From Cyanobacteriota bacterium (lineage in GTDB: Bacteria; Cyanobacteriota; Cyanobacteriia; SKYG9), in assembly GCA_025054735.1 (NCBI GenBank), contig JANWZG010000001.1, positions 1 to 58,198 on the forward strand: a stretch of DNA of 58,198 nucleotides. Direction: 5' to 3'. Within the stretch, counting starts at the first letter, position 1; the number at the start of each line of letters is the position of its first letter. The position numbers were made by a program, and so were the translations under genes. This document shows, piece after piece, positions 1 to 9,191 of the stretch. Below the pieces are notes generated by a model. The model saw only the letters and a list, made by a program, of their open reading frames with translations, did not search any database and was not told the DNA's origin.

Positions 1-1
1 G

Positions 2-151
2 TTGGACAGTTATCTAGCTGGTTTGGGACTAGACTCTGGCTGGCTGGTGATCTTTGACCAGCGATCGGGGGTGCCGCTGATCGCCGACCATACAACGACT
101 GAAGCGGCAGTCACACCCAGCGGTAGGGCAGTGGTAGTAATTCGGGGATAG
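2..151 (+). CDS. C-terminal fragment of an AAA-ATPase/PD-(D/E)XK-type protein (5' end outside window)
   Basis: An open frame enters from the left edge and stops with TAG at 149-151, giving the last 49 residues of a protein. The reading contains DSYLAGLGLDSGWLVIFDQR, a pattern I associate with the C-terminal nuclease-like region of cyanobacterial AAA-ATPase proteins (YLxxLGLxxGWLVxFDxR). Family assignment is from memory of that motif only. The right edge of the window (58055 onward) opens with the N-terminus of what looks like the same kind of protein. Catalytic residues are outside the fragment. Confidence 0.5.
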   Translation: MDSYLAGLGLDSGWLVIFDQRSGVPLIADHTTTEAAVTPSGRAVVVIRG

Positions 152-237
152 GACTGACAGCGAAAAGACGGGCAGCCTGCTTGCGTAATAATGGTGCTGT
201 AGAGATGGGTGCTTATGCTTGTGTCTTGGTTTGAACC

Positions 238-2535
238 ATGGCGGATTTGGTACTAGTTGGGGGAGGGCATAGTCATGCGATTGTCCTCAAGCTGTGGAGT
301 ATGAATCCCTTGCCGGGAGTGCAGCTTACGCTGATCAGCGATGGGGTGCAAACGCCCTACTCTGGCATGTTACCAGGGTATATTGCTGGCTATTACAGCG
401 CTGAAGAGTGCCACATTGACCTACAAACCTTAGCAACGGCTGCTGGGGCAAGGTTGATTTGCGATCGGGCGATCGGGTTAGATTTAGCCAACCAGCAGGT
501 AATTTGTGCTCATCGCCCTGCCATTAGCTTTGATGTAGTGTCCATTGACATTGGCAGCACACCCAATACCCTGACTGTACCCGGAGCCAAAGACTATGCA
601 ATTCCTGTTAAACCCATCGCCCAGTTTTTGCATCATTGGCAAGCGCTACTGGCCAACCTATCCGATGAAGCGGGTTTAACCCTTGGCATTGTGGGTGGGG
701 GTGTAGGCGGGGTGGAACTGGCACTAGCAATGCAGGCTAGGTTGGGTAAGCTCTATCAACAGGCTGGACGATCGTCAGATGCCCTCACCATTCACTTGTT
801 TCAGCGGGGCGATCACCTCGTGCCCGATCGCCACCCTCGCATTGGTCGCCGTCTCTACCAAGTTCTTGTGGAGCGCTGCATCCATGTTCATCTCCATGCA
901 ACTGTTACTGCGCTCACTTCCCCGTCTTCCCATGCCCCTATCCACGTGGTCTGCGAATCTGGCCTAACAGTGGCCTGCGATCGCCTGTTTTGGGTCACCC
1001 AGGCAGTAGCAGCTCCTTGGCTGCAAACCTCTGGTCTGGCAACGGATGATCAGGGTTTCATCCAAGTCAACGATCATCTGCAATCCATCTCCCATGCTTG
1101 CGTGTTTGCTGCGGGTGACATTGCTACCATGGTCAATCATCCCCGTCCTAAGGCTGGTGTCTTTGCGGTTCGGCAGGGCCAGCCCTTGTTCCACAATCTG
1201 CGCCATGCGCTACTGTGTAAACCCCTACGGACTTTTATTCCCCAACGTGATTTTCTAGCCTTGGTGGGTACGGGGGATGGACGGGCGATCGCCCTCCGTA
1301 ATGACATGGCATCACCACCGTCTGCCCTGCTCTGGCGCTGGAAGGACTGGATCGATCGCCGCTTCATGGCCAAATTCACAGACTTGAAGCCAATGGCTAT
1401 GGGGAGTTCAGAAGTCAGAGTGCATGGCATGGGACATCAACTCCGCGCTCCTAACTCTGCATTTCCATCGCCAATGTATTGTGCTGGTTGTGGATCTAAG
1501 GTGGGAAGTGATAGTTTAGGGCGATCGTTGACCCGGTTGCGGCAAGAATATCCTGATTGGGGCGACTCCCCAGACGTGTTAATTGGGCTAGATGCCCCCG
1601 ATGATGCCGCTGTGGTACAGGTGCCCTTGGGTAAGGTGTTGGTGCAGACGGTGGATCATTTCCGTGCACTGATCACCGATCCCTTTTTGCTGGGACAGAT
1701 CACGGTCAACCATTGCCTGAGTGACCTGTTTGCCATGGGGGCCGAGGCCCATAGCGGGCTGGCGATCGTCACCCTTCCCTACGGATCACCCCGACAGCAG
1801 GAAGAGACCCTGTTCCAACTGTTGGCAGGAATTCTCAAAGCCTTACGCTACAACAACGCTGCTCTAATCGGCGGCCACACCACTGAGGGCGAAGAACTGG
1901 TTGTTGGTCTTGCCTGCAATGGCTTTGCTGAACCGCACCATCTATGGCGCAAGTCTGGCCTGCAACCTGGCCAAACCCTAATTCTCACCAAGGCTGTGGG
2001 TACAGGAACCCTATTTGCGGCTAATATGCGCCTGCAAGCCAAGGGATGCTGGATTGAGGCGGCTATTGAGTCGATGCTACTTTCCAACCAAGAAGCTGCT
2101 GCCATCCTACGTCGGCATGGAGCTTCCACCGGCACGGATGTCACTGGCTTTGGGCTGCTAGGTCATTTACTAGAGTTAGTCCGTGCTTCCCAGGTTGCTG
2201 TCCGTCTTGATGTGGAAGCTGTCCCTGTCCTAGCGGGTGCCCTTACTACTGCCCAGCGGGGCATTCTCAGTTCCTTACATCCCCAAAATCAGCAGGCTGC
2301 TCGTACTATCACTGTTCCAGACTACATTGAGCAGCATCCCCATTTTCCCCTGTTGTTTGACCCCCAAACGTCTGGCGGTCTCCTTGCGGCTGTTCCTGCC
2401 GATCGCACCACTGCTTGCCTTGCGGATCTACATGCTGCTGGCTATCCTGCGGCAACGGCGATCGGCCAAATCTGTGAGCTAGCAACCATCTCTGATGGTT
2501 CCATGGTTCAGGGGTCAACTCTCATCGTTTTTTAA
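238..2535 (+). CDS. selD: Selenide, water dikinase SelD fused to an N-terminal FAD/NAD(P) oxidoreductase
   Basis: The protein has 765 residues, about twice a stand-alone SelD. Residues 1 to about 395 form a pyridine-nucleotide-disulfide oxidoreductase (NDH-2-like) with the dinucleotide motifs GGGHSH near the N-terminus and GGGVGGVE near residue 155, and FAAGD near 290. Residues from about 412 to the end are SelD, which makes selenophosphate from selenide and ATP. The AGCGSK motif places C418 and K421 at the positions of catalytic C17 and K20 of the E. coli enzyme, while the second Cys (C19) is Ser here. The enzyme is therefore the Cys, not Sec, form. Such fusions are known in cyanobacteria; the oxidoreductase may feed reduced selenium, which is inference. 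The likely consumer, mnmH, lies at 26121. The stop overlaps the convergent gene at 2522 by 14 bp. Confidence 0.93.
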   Translation: MADLVLVGGGHSHAIVLKLWSMNPLPGVQLTLISDGVQTPYSGMLPGYIAGYYSAEECHIDLQTLATAAGARLICDRAIGLDLANQQVICAHRPAISFDVVSIDIGSTPNTLTVPGAKDYAIPVKPIAQFLHHWQALLANLSDEAGLTLGIVGGGVGGVELALAMQARLGKLYQQAGRSSDALTIHLFQRGDHLVPDRHPRIGRRLYQVLVERCIHVHLHATVTALTSPSSHAPIHVVCESGLTVACDRLFWVTQAVAAPWLQTSGLATDDQGFIQVNDHLQSISHACVFAAGDIATMVNHPRPKAGVFAVRQGQPLFHNLRHALLCKPLRTFIPQRDFLALVGTGDGRAIALRNDMASPPSALLWRWKDWIDRRFMAKFTDLKPMAMGSSEVRVHGMGHQLRAPNSAFPSPMYCAGCGSKVGSDSLGRSLTRLRQEYPDWGDSPDVLIGLDAPDDAAVVQVPLGKVLVQTVDHFRALITDPFLLGQITVNHCLSDLFAMGAEAHSGLAIVTLPYGSPRQQEETLFQLLAGILKALRYNNAALIGGHTTEGEELVVGLACNGFAEPHHLWRKSGLQPGQTLILTKAVGTGTLFAANMRLQAKGCWIEAAIESMLLSNQEAAAILRRHGASTGTDVTGFGLLGHLLELVRASQVAVRLDVEAVPVLAGALTTAQRGILSSLHPQNQQAARTITVPDYIEQHPHFPLLFDPQTSGGLLAAVPADRTTACLADLHAAGYPAATAIGQICELATISDGSMVQGSTLIVF

Positions 2536-3271
2536 ACTTCTCTAGCAAGACCAGCCAAAGAAACGGTGAGTCTTCAACTAAGTAGCGCCGCCACAGCCGC
2601 TTAGGCTCGTGAGCAAGCCGATAGACCCACTCCATACCCAGGTTACTTATCCACTTGGGCGATCGTGGCTTTTCTCCGGCCTCAAAGTCAATGGTGGCCC
2701 CAATGCCCATAAAAATCCTAACCGTCGTGAACCGATGATGGTATTTGGCAATCCACTTTTCCTGTTTGGGCGAGCCAACTCCCATTGCTAGCACTGTTGC
2801 CCCAGACTGGTTGACTATATCGATGATGCGATCGCATTCTGTCTCACTTTTTTCAAACCCAAAGGGTGGAGAATAGGCCCCAATGACAATATCACGTCCG
2901 ATTCTACGGTTGATTTTTTCCTGTGCTCGCTTAGCAACACCCTCTGCTGCTCCCGCTAAAAAAATGCGAATATCCTCATTGTGACGGTGGTAGTTGCAAA
3001 ATGCTGGAAAAATGTCAGATCCAGAAAGCTTTTCGCGAATAGGGGTGCCTAAAAAGCGGGACGCGAAGATAATCATCATGCTGTCACAGGTGCTGTAGTC
3101 AGCCAGTTTATACGCCTCACGAAACTCAGCATCCTTACGGAGGCGCATGATGTGATCCACGTTGGGTGTAAACACAATGCCGCGATCGAGGGACTGCAAA
3201 AATTCTGTCATTGTCAGGTTATCAATTTCAGTACCCAGGATGTTGACTCTCGGACGGCGAATTGATGCCAT
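2522..3271 (-). CDS. WecG/TagA/CpsF family glycosyltransferase
   Basis: About 249 residues, the normal size for this family, which transfers N-acetylmannosamine or a related sugar to undecaprenyl-diphosphate-linked GlcNAc in surface polysaccharide synthesis. Recognisable features are the N-terminal RVNILGTEIDNLTM stretch, FTPNVDHIMRLRKD, the central DSMMI, and GSPKQEKWI followed by GIGATIDFEAG near the C-terminus. I chose the ATG at 3269-3271 because family members begin just before the VNILG strand; the frame is open 31 codons further upstream to 3364, but that extension looks unlike the family. The gene converges on selD with overlapping stops. It is a stand-alone gene, not directly next to the other glycan genes of the window. 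Confidence 0.88.
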   Translation of the reverse strand: MASIRRPRVNILGTEIDNLTMTEFLQSLDRGIVFTPNVDHIMRLRKDAEFREAYKLADYSTCDSMMIIFASRFLGTPIREKLSGSDIFPAFCNYHRHNEDIRIFLAGAAEGVAKRAQEKINRRIGRDIVIGAYSPPFGFEKSETECDRIIDIVNQSGATVLAMGVGSPKQEKWIAKYHHRFTTVRIFMGIGATIDFEAGEKPRSPKWISNLGMEWVYRLAHEPKRLWRRYLVEDSPFLWLVLLEKFKKR

Positions 3272-3420
3272 AGGCAGATTCTCTAAATGATGAAAGCTCT
3301 TTGAAATGCAAAGGATTTGGTCAGTAACCAATGCCCGGATTATACCGTGTTCAATGTCTGTCACCTCTTGAACTCGGAAATATCCAAGTTAAGCCTCTCA
3401 AAGCCCTACTGCTCTCATGT

Positions 3421-3825
3421 TCATTGCCGAAAGCTGAAGGTATAGCCTGCGTAGGTGTTACCTTCATATAACACAATCAGCCACACTTGGGGGTCAAACT
3501 CCATCGGATACGCCTCGCGATCGAGCATCGTCCCGGTATCCCCCTTGATCTGAGACAGCCGACAGTAGGGAACCCCAACGATCGCCTGTACCGTCTGCTT
3601 AGAATTTGGTGATGCCATCGTTAGCAACTGGGAGAGCTGATGGCGAGACAGTACAGCTCCTGAGCGAATGGTCTCTCGGCATGTTTCCTGCCTAGCGCTG
3701 GTCAAGCGCCAGCCTGACCCGATCGTAGACAGACCAAACTGGTGCACTAGCAATGCCAAGCCTGCCAACAGAAATGCCCCAGCTAGCCAGAACTCTGGTT
3801 GCACCTTAGTCGCTCTATGGCTCAT
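3421..3825 (-). CDS. Hypothetical membrane-anchored protein
   Basis: A 134-residue protein with one hydrophobic segment (about residues 11-29), which is a probable N-terminal membrane anchor, followed by a small soluble domain. The second half (QTVQAIVGVPYC, then a short gap and VWLIVLYEGNTYAGYTF) has the general look of a SmpA/BamE-like fold, where a 'V...G.P' turn is followed by beta strands, but this is only a resemblance. It lies between wecG-like and DUF1016 genes on the same strand, with no close coupling to either. I do not recognise a specific family. Confidence 0.6.
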   Translation of the reverse strand: MSHRATKVQPEFWLAGAFLLAGLALLVHQFGLSTIGSGWRLTSARQETCRETIRSGAVLSRHQLSQLLTMASPNSKQTVQAIVGVPYCRLSQIKGDTGTMLDREAYPMEFDPQVWLIVLYEGNTYAGYTFSFRQ

Positions 3826-4126
3826 TCGTGAAGTCCTCGATGTGGAAACTAATCTGTGCTACTGAGAGCAAATCATGGAAGGACAAGCCATGCACGATCG
3901 CTCCTACTCAGATGATCCCCTATTGTATAGTACATTTGTTTTGAATAAGTCAAAAATTCTTGCGGATCTACATATTGCCTTATCGATTAGAGGGGTTGCC
4001 TATGGCTAAAGGTGCTGATCGACAGCAGCAGCGACTGTGTATGGCATGAGATGTTCCCCTGATTATCGAGCAAGATGGTCTAGGGCAACAGTTGAATTGA
4101 GATAGTCCAAGTTATATAGTCAAGGG
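3826..4126. other. Intergenic region, no gene seen
   Basis: About 300 bp between two minus-strand genes. There is an AT-rich patch around 3920-3960 that could include the promoter of the 3421-3825 gene. I see no convincing coding frame, hairpin terminator or repeat. Confidence 0.5.
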
Positions 4127-5155
4127 TCAATTTTCCGGTGGCAAGTTACGCAAGGTATCTTCTAACTGGGCAATAGTGGGCAAGCTCCCCTGCAATCCCT
4201 CTGGCAGTGCATCTCGCAGTTGATAAGTGGAAACTCCGATCGGCTTGGCTATATCTCGCAATGCATATTCAACGATGGTTCGATCCTTTGTACGGCAGAG
4301 GATGATGCCGATCGTCGGTTGGTCTTCTGGTTGCCGCAACAAATCGTCAACGGCAGAAATGTAGAAATTCATCTTGCCAGAAAACTCTGGTTCAAACTCT
4401 GCCACCTTTAAGTCCACCACCACATAACAATGCAGCCGGACATGGTAGAAGAGCAAATCCAAACGGTATTCACGATTGCTGACCTGTAGGGGATACTGAC
4501 TGCCCAGAAAGGCAAACCCTACGCCTAGTTCCAGCAAAAAGTCTCGGATGCGATCTACCAATGCCCGCTCAATATCCCGTTCTTGGGCCTCATTCCCCAA
4601 ATCTAGAAAATCAAAGGTGTAGGGATCCTTAAGGACTTCTTGCGCCAGTTCCGATTGAGGTGCAGGCAAGGCACGATCGAAGTTAGTAATCGCCCCACCC
4701 CGCCGCTCATACAAGTTGCCATCTAGTTGATAGGTAAGGGTTTTACGACTCCATCCATGCTGAATCGTCTGTTGTATGTACCACAAGCGTTCCTCAGTTC
4801 CCTTCACCGCTTCTAGGATCCGCACATTGTGCCCCCAGGGAATTAGTGCAACAGTCTGTTGCACAATCTGCTCATCGGGGTAAGCTTCGGCCAGCGATCG
4901 CATGTAATGCAGATTACGGGACGAAAACCCCTTGATTGTAGGAAACGCCCGTCGCAGATCAACTGCCAAGCGATTAATAACTTGACTGCCCCACCCCTGC
5001 TGCTGTTGTCGTTGCAAAATCTCTCGCCCAATTTGCCAGTAGAGCAGAATCAATTCTCGATTAACTGCTAGTGCTGCTCGCACCTGAGCGCTGTGAATTT
5101 TCTGCTTAAGGTCGTTCAACAGGTTTTCATAGTCCTGGAAGGGCAGGTCAGTCAT
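4127..5155 (-). CDS. DUF1016/YhcG-family PD-(D/E)XK nuclease
   Basis: 342 residues, typical of the YhcG family. The N-terminal half is the DUF1016 winged-helix-like domain (LLYWQIGREI, GWGSQVINRLA, FSSRNLHYMRSLAEAYP, and IPWGHN). The C-terminal half is a PD-(D/E)XK nuclease fold with GVGFAFLGSQYPLQV, YRLDLLFYH carrying the acidic residue, and YVVVDLKV carrying the (D/E)xK pair. Family members are common near restriction and other defence genes, and the biochemical role is mostly unproven. The gene is divergent from psbA with 235 bp between. The ATG at 5155 begins MTDLPFQDY, a normal N-terminus for this family. Confidence 0.9.
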   Translation of the reverse strand: MTDLPFQDYENLLNDLKQKIHSAQVRAALAVNRELILLYWQIGREILQRQQQQGWGSQVINRLAVDLRRAFPTIKGFSSRNLHYMRSLAEAYPDEQIVQQTVALIPWGHNVRILEAVKGTEERLWYIQQTIQHGWSRKTLTYQLDGNLYERRGGAITNFDRALPAPQSELAQEVLKDPYTFDFLDLGNEAQERDIERALVDRIRDFLLELGVGFAFLGSQYPLQVSNREYRLDLLFYHVRLHCYVVVDLKVAEFEPEFSGKMNFYISAVDDLLRQPEDQPTIGIILCRTKDRTIVEYALRDIAKPIGVSTYQLRDALPEGLQGSLPTIAQLEDTLRNLPPEN

Positions 5156-5285
5156 GGTGTGTTGTCGATTCGGCAGAGATCCTTGATATTGGAATGTTGG
5201 CCTTTTTCTAGTGAGCTTATCGGGCTATTCAGTCACGTTGAGTGAGCAGTCAATCACCTATTCATAAAGAAAATAAAAAATTTGG

Positions 5286-5315
5286 TTACAAAAATTCATT
5301 AATTTGTCTTACAAT
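5286..5315 (+). promoter_or_regulatory. Candidate psbA promoter
   Basis: A -35-like TTACAA at 5286-5291 and a -10-like TACAAT at 5310-5315 are separated by 18 bp, in an AT-rich stretch 76 bp upstream of the psbA ATG. Start-site data are absent; the call rests on spacing and similarity to sigma-70-type boxes. The untranslated leader carries short TTGTACTTGTACTT direct repeats (5365-5378) and no strong Shine-Dalgarno match. Confidence 0.5.
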
Positions 5316-5390
5316 TGTGGCTACCGACTCAAACAGTTCGGTAACCATTCATAACTTGTTCATTTGTACTTGTACTTGGACTTATAGATT

Positions 5391-6473
5391 ATGACCACTG
5401 CAATTTCCCAGCGCCAAAGCGCTAACCTGTGGGAGCAGTTTTGCAACTGGGTCACCAGCACCAACAACCGCCTGTATGTAGGCTGGTTTGGTGTCATCAT
5501 GATCCCCACCCTGCTGACTGCCACCATCTGCTACATCATCGCCTTCATTGCTGCACCTCCCGTAGACATCGACGGCATTCGTGAGCCTGTCGCTGGCTCC
5601 TTGCTCTATGGCAACAACATCATCTCCGGTGCAGTTGTACCCTCCAGCAACGCCATCGGCCTCCACTTCTACCCCATCTGGGAAGCAGCCAGCCTCGACG
5701 AATGGCTCTACAACGGCGGCCCCTACCAGCTCATCATCTTCCACTTCCTCATCGGCGTATTCTGCTACATGGGACGTGAGTGGGAACTGAGCTACCGCCT
5801 CGGTATGCGTCCTTGGATCTGCGTTGCCTACAGTGCACCTGTAGCCGCAGCCACTGCCGTATTCCTCATCTACCCCATTGGTCAAGGCAGCTTCTCTGAC
5901 GGTATGCCCCTAGGTATTTCCGGTACCTTCAACTTCATGCTGGTATTCCAAGCAGAGCACAACATCTTGATGCACCCCTTCCACATGCTGGGTGTAGCAG
6001 GTGTATTTGGCGGTTCCTTGTTCAGTGCGATGCACGGTTCCTTGGTAACCTCCTCCTTGGTACGTGAGACCACCGAGAACGAGTCTCAGAACTACGGTTA
6101 CAAGTTCGGGCAAGAGGAAGAGACCTACAACATCGTTGCTGCCCATGGCTACTTTGGTCGTCTAATCTTCCAGTATGCCAGCTTCAACAACAGCCGCAGC
6201 TTGCACTTCTTCTTGGGTGCATGGCCTGTCATCGGCATCTGGTTCACCGCTCTGGGCATCAGCACCATGGCGTTCAACCTGAACGGGTTCAACTTCAACC
6301 AGTCCATCATTGACTCTCAGGGTCGTGTGGTAGCTACCTGGGCAGACATTATCAACCGTGCCAACCTGGGTATGGAAGTGATGCACGAGCGCAATGCTCA
6401 CAACTTCCCCCTAGATTTGGCTGGTGCTGAGGCTGCTCCTGTAGCTCTGAGCGCTCCTCAAATCAATGGCTAA
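5391..6473 (+). CDS. psbA: Photosystem II reaction centre protein D1
   Basis: 360 residues, the standard cyanobacterial precursor length. All key residues are in place: TyrZ Y161, the Mn4CaO5 ligands D170, H332, E333, H337 nearby, D342 and A344, H190 (TyrZ partner), H198 (P680), H215 and H272 (non-haem iron and QB). Processing by CtpA after A344 would remove a 16-residue tail. Residue 130 is Glu, the form associated with high-light D1 copies; low-light copies carry Gln. D1 sits in the thylakoid membrane and binds P680, pheophytin and QB. Only one psbA copy is in this window; cyanobacteria usually have several. The codon usage is strongly biased, as expected for a highly expressed gene. Confidence 0.99.
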   Translation: MTTAISQRQSANLWEQFCNWVTSTNNRLYVGWFGVIMIPTLLTATICYIIAFIAAPPVDIDGIREPVAGSLLYGNNIISGAVVPSSNAIGLHFYPIWEAASLDEWLYNGGPYQLIIFHFLIGVFCYMGREWELSYRLGMRPWICVAYSAPVAAATAVFLIYPIGQGSFSDGMPLGISGTFNFMLVFQAEHNILMHPFHMLGVAGVFGGSLFSAMHGSLVTSSLVRETTENESQNYGYKFGQEEETYNIVAAHGYFGRLIFQYASFNNSRSLHFFLGAWPVIGIWFTALGISTMAFNLNGFNFNQSIIDSQGRVVATWADIINRANLGMEVMHERNAHNFPLDLAGAEAAPVALSAPQING

Positions 6474-6497
6474 TTGAGCTGATTCGGTAGTTTGCGT

Positions 6498-6522
6498 AGC
6501 GCCTCCTACGGGGGCGCTTTTT
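6498..6522 (+). terminator. Rho-independent terminator of psbA
   Basis: A 9-bp stem (AGCGCCTCC at 6498-6506 with GGGGGCGCT at 6510-6518, one T:G wobble) with a 3-nt TAC loop is followed by a run of five T ending at 6522. It starts 24 bp after the psbA stop codon. Confidence 0.85.
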
Positions 6523-6810
6523 GCTGTTAAGAATTGAGGAGTTCCATGATGTATTTCCGCTTATGGATGCTAGAAGACTTTGCTATGCCATTTCAGTCTG
6601 GGTGGTATGGTATTTGAAGCACAATAGGCGGGATGCTAATACCTTTGTGATGATGGTAAACCGCCTGAGATCTCACGATCGCCGAGGGGTAACTATCTGA
6701 TTATCTGAGCTATCTAAGTGCAGACCGTGAAGCAGTAATTGCTGAGTTTGTGGCCTATATCCGCATGTTTATTTGGCAATCCGTATATTTGTTTGGAGGT
6801 AGTTTGCTGT
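6523..6810. other. Intergenic region between convergent psbA and O-antigen polymerase-like genes
   Basis: About 290 bp. A short open stretch on the plus strand near 6700-6845 could be decayed coding sequence, but it has no start and no family resemblance that I recognise. Nothing else stands out. Confidence 0.4.
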
Positions 6811-8250
6811 CTAGGACGATCGCCGCACAGCTAACGCTCCTCTAATAGCAGCTTGCTGAATTGATTTTGGCTTTGGCTTGGGTGCTGGCTGTTTCAGAGC
6901 CGATGGTTTCATGGCGAAACCTGTTAACCCACCAATAACTAAAAGATAGGTGGGGTTAAGCATAGCGTTCTGGAGACAGTCGATCGTGTAGAGTAGTAGC
7001 CCTACAGCTAGGAAAACAACCGGGGCAATGTCTGGCCTCATCCAGGTGCGAGCTGGATATTTCCAGCAGATAGCCCAAATTGGAACTAGCATAGTTCCTA
7101 AAAAGCTCACTAGGCCAACAATGCCATTCATGCCAAAGGCAATGATCCACAAACTGTCTTGAACGGCTCGTTTACCATCCTCTGGACGAATCGTTGTTGA
7201 GCGATCCCATCCACCCCAGCCAAATAGGATTTGTTTGCGGGCATGGTCAACTAATACCTCTTCATTATTAAAGCGATACGCTAGGGATTGAATGCGATCG
7301 GGTGGAAAAATATTAGACAGATAGTCGATCAACTGGTCTGTGAAGTAACTTTCTGTCATCGTGTTGGTGTAGAGATAAACGCAAATAGCAATAATGATGA
7401 CAAATACCAACAAACCTGTTTTGAGAAACCTACCCGTGCCCATGATGATCAAACCTAGGAGTAATGACACGTAGGCTCCAGTTGATTTCAACAGCACGAA
7501 GGTGAGGCTAAGTGCCATCACCAACCACTTGGTTTCAATGTAGAAGAGTTTTTTACCTAGGGTTTTTGACTGCAATAGCCAGATTCCTGCTAAGGTGGCA
7601 ATCATCATCCAAGCCCCCACAGCTAAACCGTGGGACATAAACACAGTGGGTCGAAAACCTCCGTAGCGGATGGCCTGACTAAAATCTCCAGATGCATGGG
7701 CACCGTAAACAATTCTGTGGAGTTGAGGGCTAAGGCGCACTTCAAACAGACAGAATGGAATGTACACCACACCGCCAATAAAAATGCCTACGGCTATATC
7801 CTTGAGTCCCTGTAGGTTACTGAGGTAAAGACGGCCTAGCAGGTAAGGTACTCCCCAGGAAATAGTTTGAGCGATGACTGCGGATACGCCATCATATGCT
7901 CCCAGTCCATTGACGATCGAGGTCACAAATGGGCAGAACCACCACACAAGTATTGGAATATCTAACAGTCCAGGCTTGAAGGTGCTAAACCGTCCTGGAT
8001 CAAAGAGCATGATGGCGACTAACGCTGCGTAAATGGTAGCGGATGCCTTGCTGTAGTCTGGTAGGCCAGGTAGAGAGCGAGCGATTTCTGGGAGAAACAA
8101 CCAGGCAGCAATGATGCCAATAACTAACGCTCGCCTAGGTGGATATTGCTGAAATAGGAAAATGAAGAATGGTAACCATGCCACTATCACTAAGACTGCG
8201 ATCGCATTAGGGCTACCAAATGGGTTAGTTGGAATAACAAAGCCACCCAT
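6811..8250 (-). CDS. O-antigen ligase/polymerase-like polytopic membrane protein
   Basis: 479 residues with about ten to eleven hydrophobic segments spread through residues 15-440 and a basic Pro/Lys/Arg-rich tail. A long periplasmic-type loop (around residues 300-360) contains a GWGGWDRS stretch; such glycine-rich motifs with conserved Arg/His are typical of the Wzy/WaaL superfamily, which polymerises or ligates lipid-linked glycans. In context (glycosyltransferases, Wzc-like protein nearby) it is most likely the polymerase of an exopolysaccharide. It could equally be a ligase, since sequence alone does not separate the two. It is divergent from the gene at 8425. Confidence 0.75.
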   Translation of the reverse strand: MGGFVIPTNPFGSPNAIAVLVIVAWLPFFIFLFQQYPPRRALVIGIIAAWLFLPEIARSLPGLPDYSKASATIYAALVAIMLFDPGRFSTFKPGLLDIPILVWWFCPFVTSIVNGLGAYDGVSAVIAQTISWGVPYLLGRLYLSNLQGLKDIAVGIFIGGVVYIPFCLFEVRLSPQLHRIVYGAHASGDFSQAIRYGGFRPTVFMSHGLAVGAWMMIATLAGIWLLQSKTLGKKLFYIETKWLVMALSLTFVLLKSTGAYVSLLLGLIIMGTGRFLKTGLLVFVIIIAICVYLYTNTMTESYFTDQLIDYLSNIFPPDRIQSLAYRFNNEEVLVDHARKQILFGWGGWDRSTTIRPEDGKRAVQDSLWIIAFGMNGIVGLVSFLGTMLVPIWAICWKYPARTWMRPDIAPVVFLAVGLLLYTIDCLQNAMLNPTYLLVIGGLTGFAMKPSALKQPAPKPKPKSIQQAAIRGALAVRRSS

Positions 8251-8360
8251 GAACAGTTCTGATGAAAATAGCAGATCGACTGAAGGCTGGCCACGAATGG
8301 GTGCATGAACAACCTCACAGCAACCCTAACGCTTATCAATCTGAATTGTCCATAGTTTTT

Positions 8361-8386
8361 ATCAGGTTTCACTTAATCAGGTTTCA
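8361..8386. promoter_or_regulatory. Two 11-bp direct repeats in a divergent promoter region
   Basis: ATCAGGTTTCA occurs at 8361-8371 and again at 8376-8386, a 15-bp period, immediately before a TTGACA (8388-8393). The pair lies between the divergent polymerase-like gene (start 8250) and the gene starting at 8425, so it may be a regulator-binding site. The role is inference. Confidence 0.35.
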
Positions 8387-8424
8387 ATTGACAGCAGTTC
8401 GTGTTACAACAATGACCGCACTGA

Positions 8425-9180
8425 GTGAAGAGGTTGTCAGTTGTGAGCGATCAGTCGAATACCTTCAAGCAGTTATCGATGGTGGTATCGGGTTTTAGTC
8501 GTGGAGTTGTGTTTGCTGACATTATTCAGGATTGGTTTACCTTTTTGGGTGGCAAGCCCGGTGAGGTGGTTGTTGTCGATAGTGGCAGTGACCTCGCGAC
8601 CCAAGCAATTTATTGGCAATTGTTCCAAAACAAGGTGATTGACAAGCTGCACATTGTTCGTGGCCAACATGATTCGGGCGATCGCAACCAAGCAGATCGC
8701 CAAGACTATATGGCAGTTGCAATTTCTAACAAACCCTATGTGCTGTTGTTTGGGCTAGACACTATTCCCCAGCGCCAAGGCTATGACTACTGGTTCGATG
8801 AGGCTATTAACAATCTTGATCGTGACGGCGTATTCGCAGTGAGTGCTGCTGAAAAAAACCTCACCAAGCATAGTGATGCCTGGGATCACTGGTACTACAG
8901 TACAGACAGTAACCCTGCGTTTATGGTGCTGAAGCGCAGCATGTTTATGGCAGCGCACCATGAGTTTGCTAGTAATTTCATCCTTTCTGGCTTCAAAGGA
9001 GATAACCCAGCCACAGCGATCAATCCAGAGCGATCATTCAGAGACGTGGCTTTCGCCCAATACTGTAAGACTCACAACCTGCTGACACTGTGCAGGGCAA
9101 CAACTCCAGACTGGCAGCCATTTTTGGCGCGACCTGCTGACGATCGCCTACAGCAGATAGGCAATACAAGGGCTAGCTAA
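8425..9180 (+). CDS. Probable glycosyltransferase-like (GT-A) protein
   Basis: Up to 251 residues from a GTG at 8425; an ATG at 8479 just before the first beta strand (VVSGFSRG) is an alternative start, and the N-terminal 18 residues are not well supported. The protein shows alternating strand/helix pattern with VVVVDSGSD near the N-terminus, like the first strand-turn of nucleotide-sugar binding GT-A folds, and YVLLFGLDTIPQ, similar in position to the DxD region. I recognise no exact family. Its place among exopolysaccharide genes fits a sugar-transfer role. An 18-bp perfect palindrome follows 11 bp after the stop. Confidence 0.6.
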   Translation: MKRLSVVSDQSNTFKQLSMVVSGFSRGVVFADIIQDWFTFLGGKPGEVVVVDSGSDLATQAIYWQLFQNKVIDKLHIVRGQHDSGDRNQADRQDYMAVAISNKPYVLLFGLDTIPQRQGYDYWFDEAINNLDRDGVFAVSAAEKNLTKHSDAWDHWYYSTDSNPAFMVLKRSMFMAAHHEFASNFILSGFKGDNPATAINPERSFRDVAFAQYCKTHNLLTLCRATTPDWQPFLARPADDRLQQIGNTRAS

Positions 9181-9191
9181 AATGTTTGTAA

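Noticed and set aside
5382..5885. 167-residue open frame antisense to psbA
   Set aside because: It is a mirror of the strongly biased psbA codons and its translation is low-complexity acidic. No start signals support it.
6690..6845. Plus-strand open stretch DYLSYLSADREAVIAEFVAY
   Set aside because: It has no start, overlaps the 3' end of the minus-strand polymerase-like gene and matches no family known to me.
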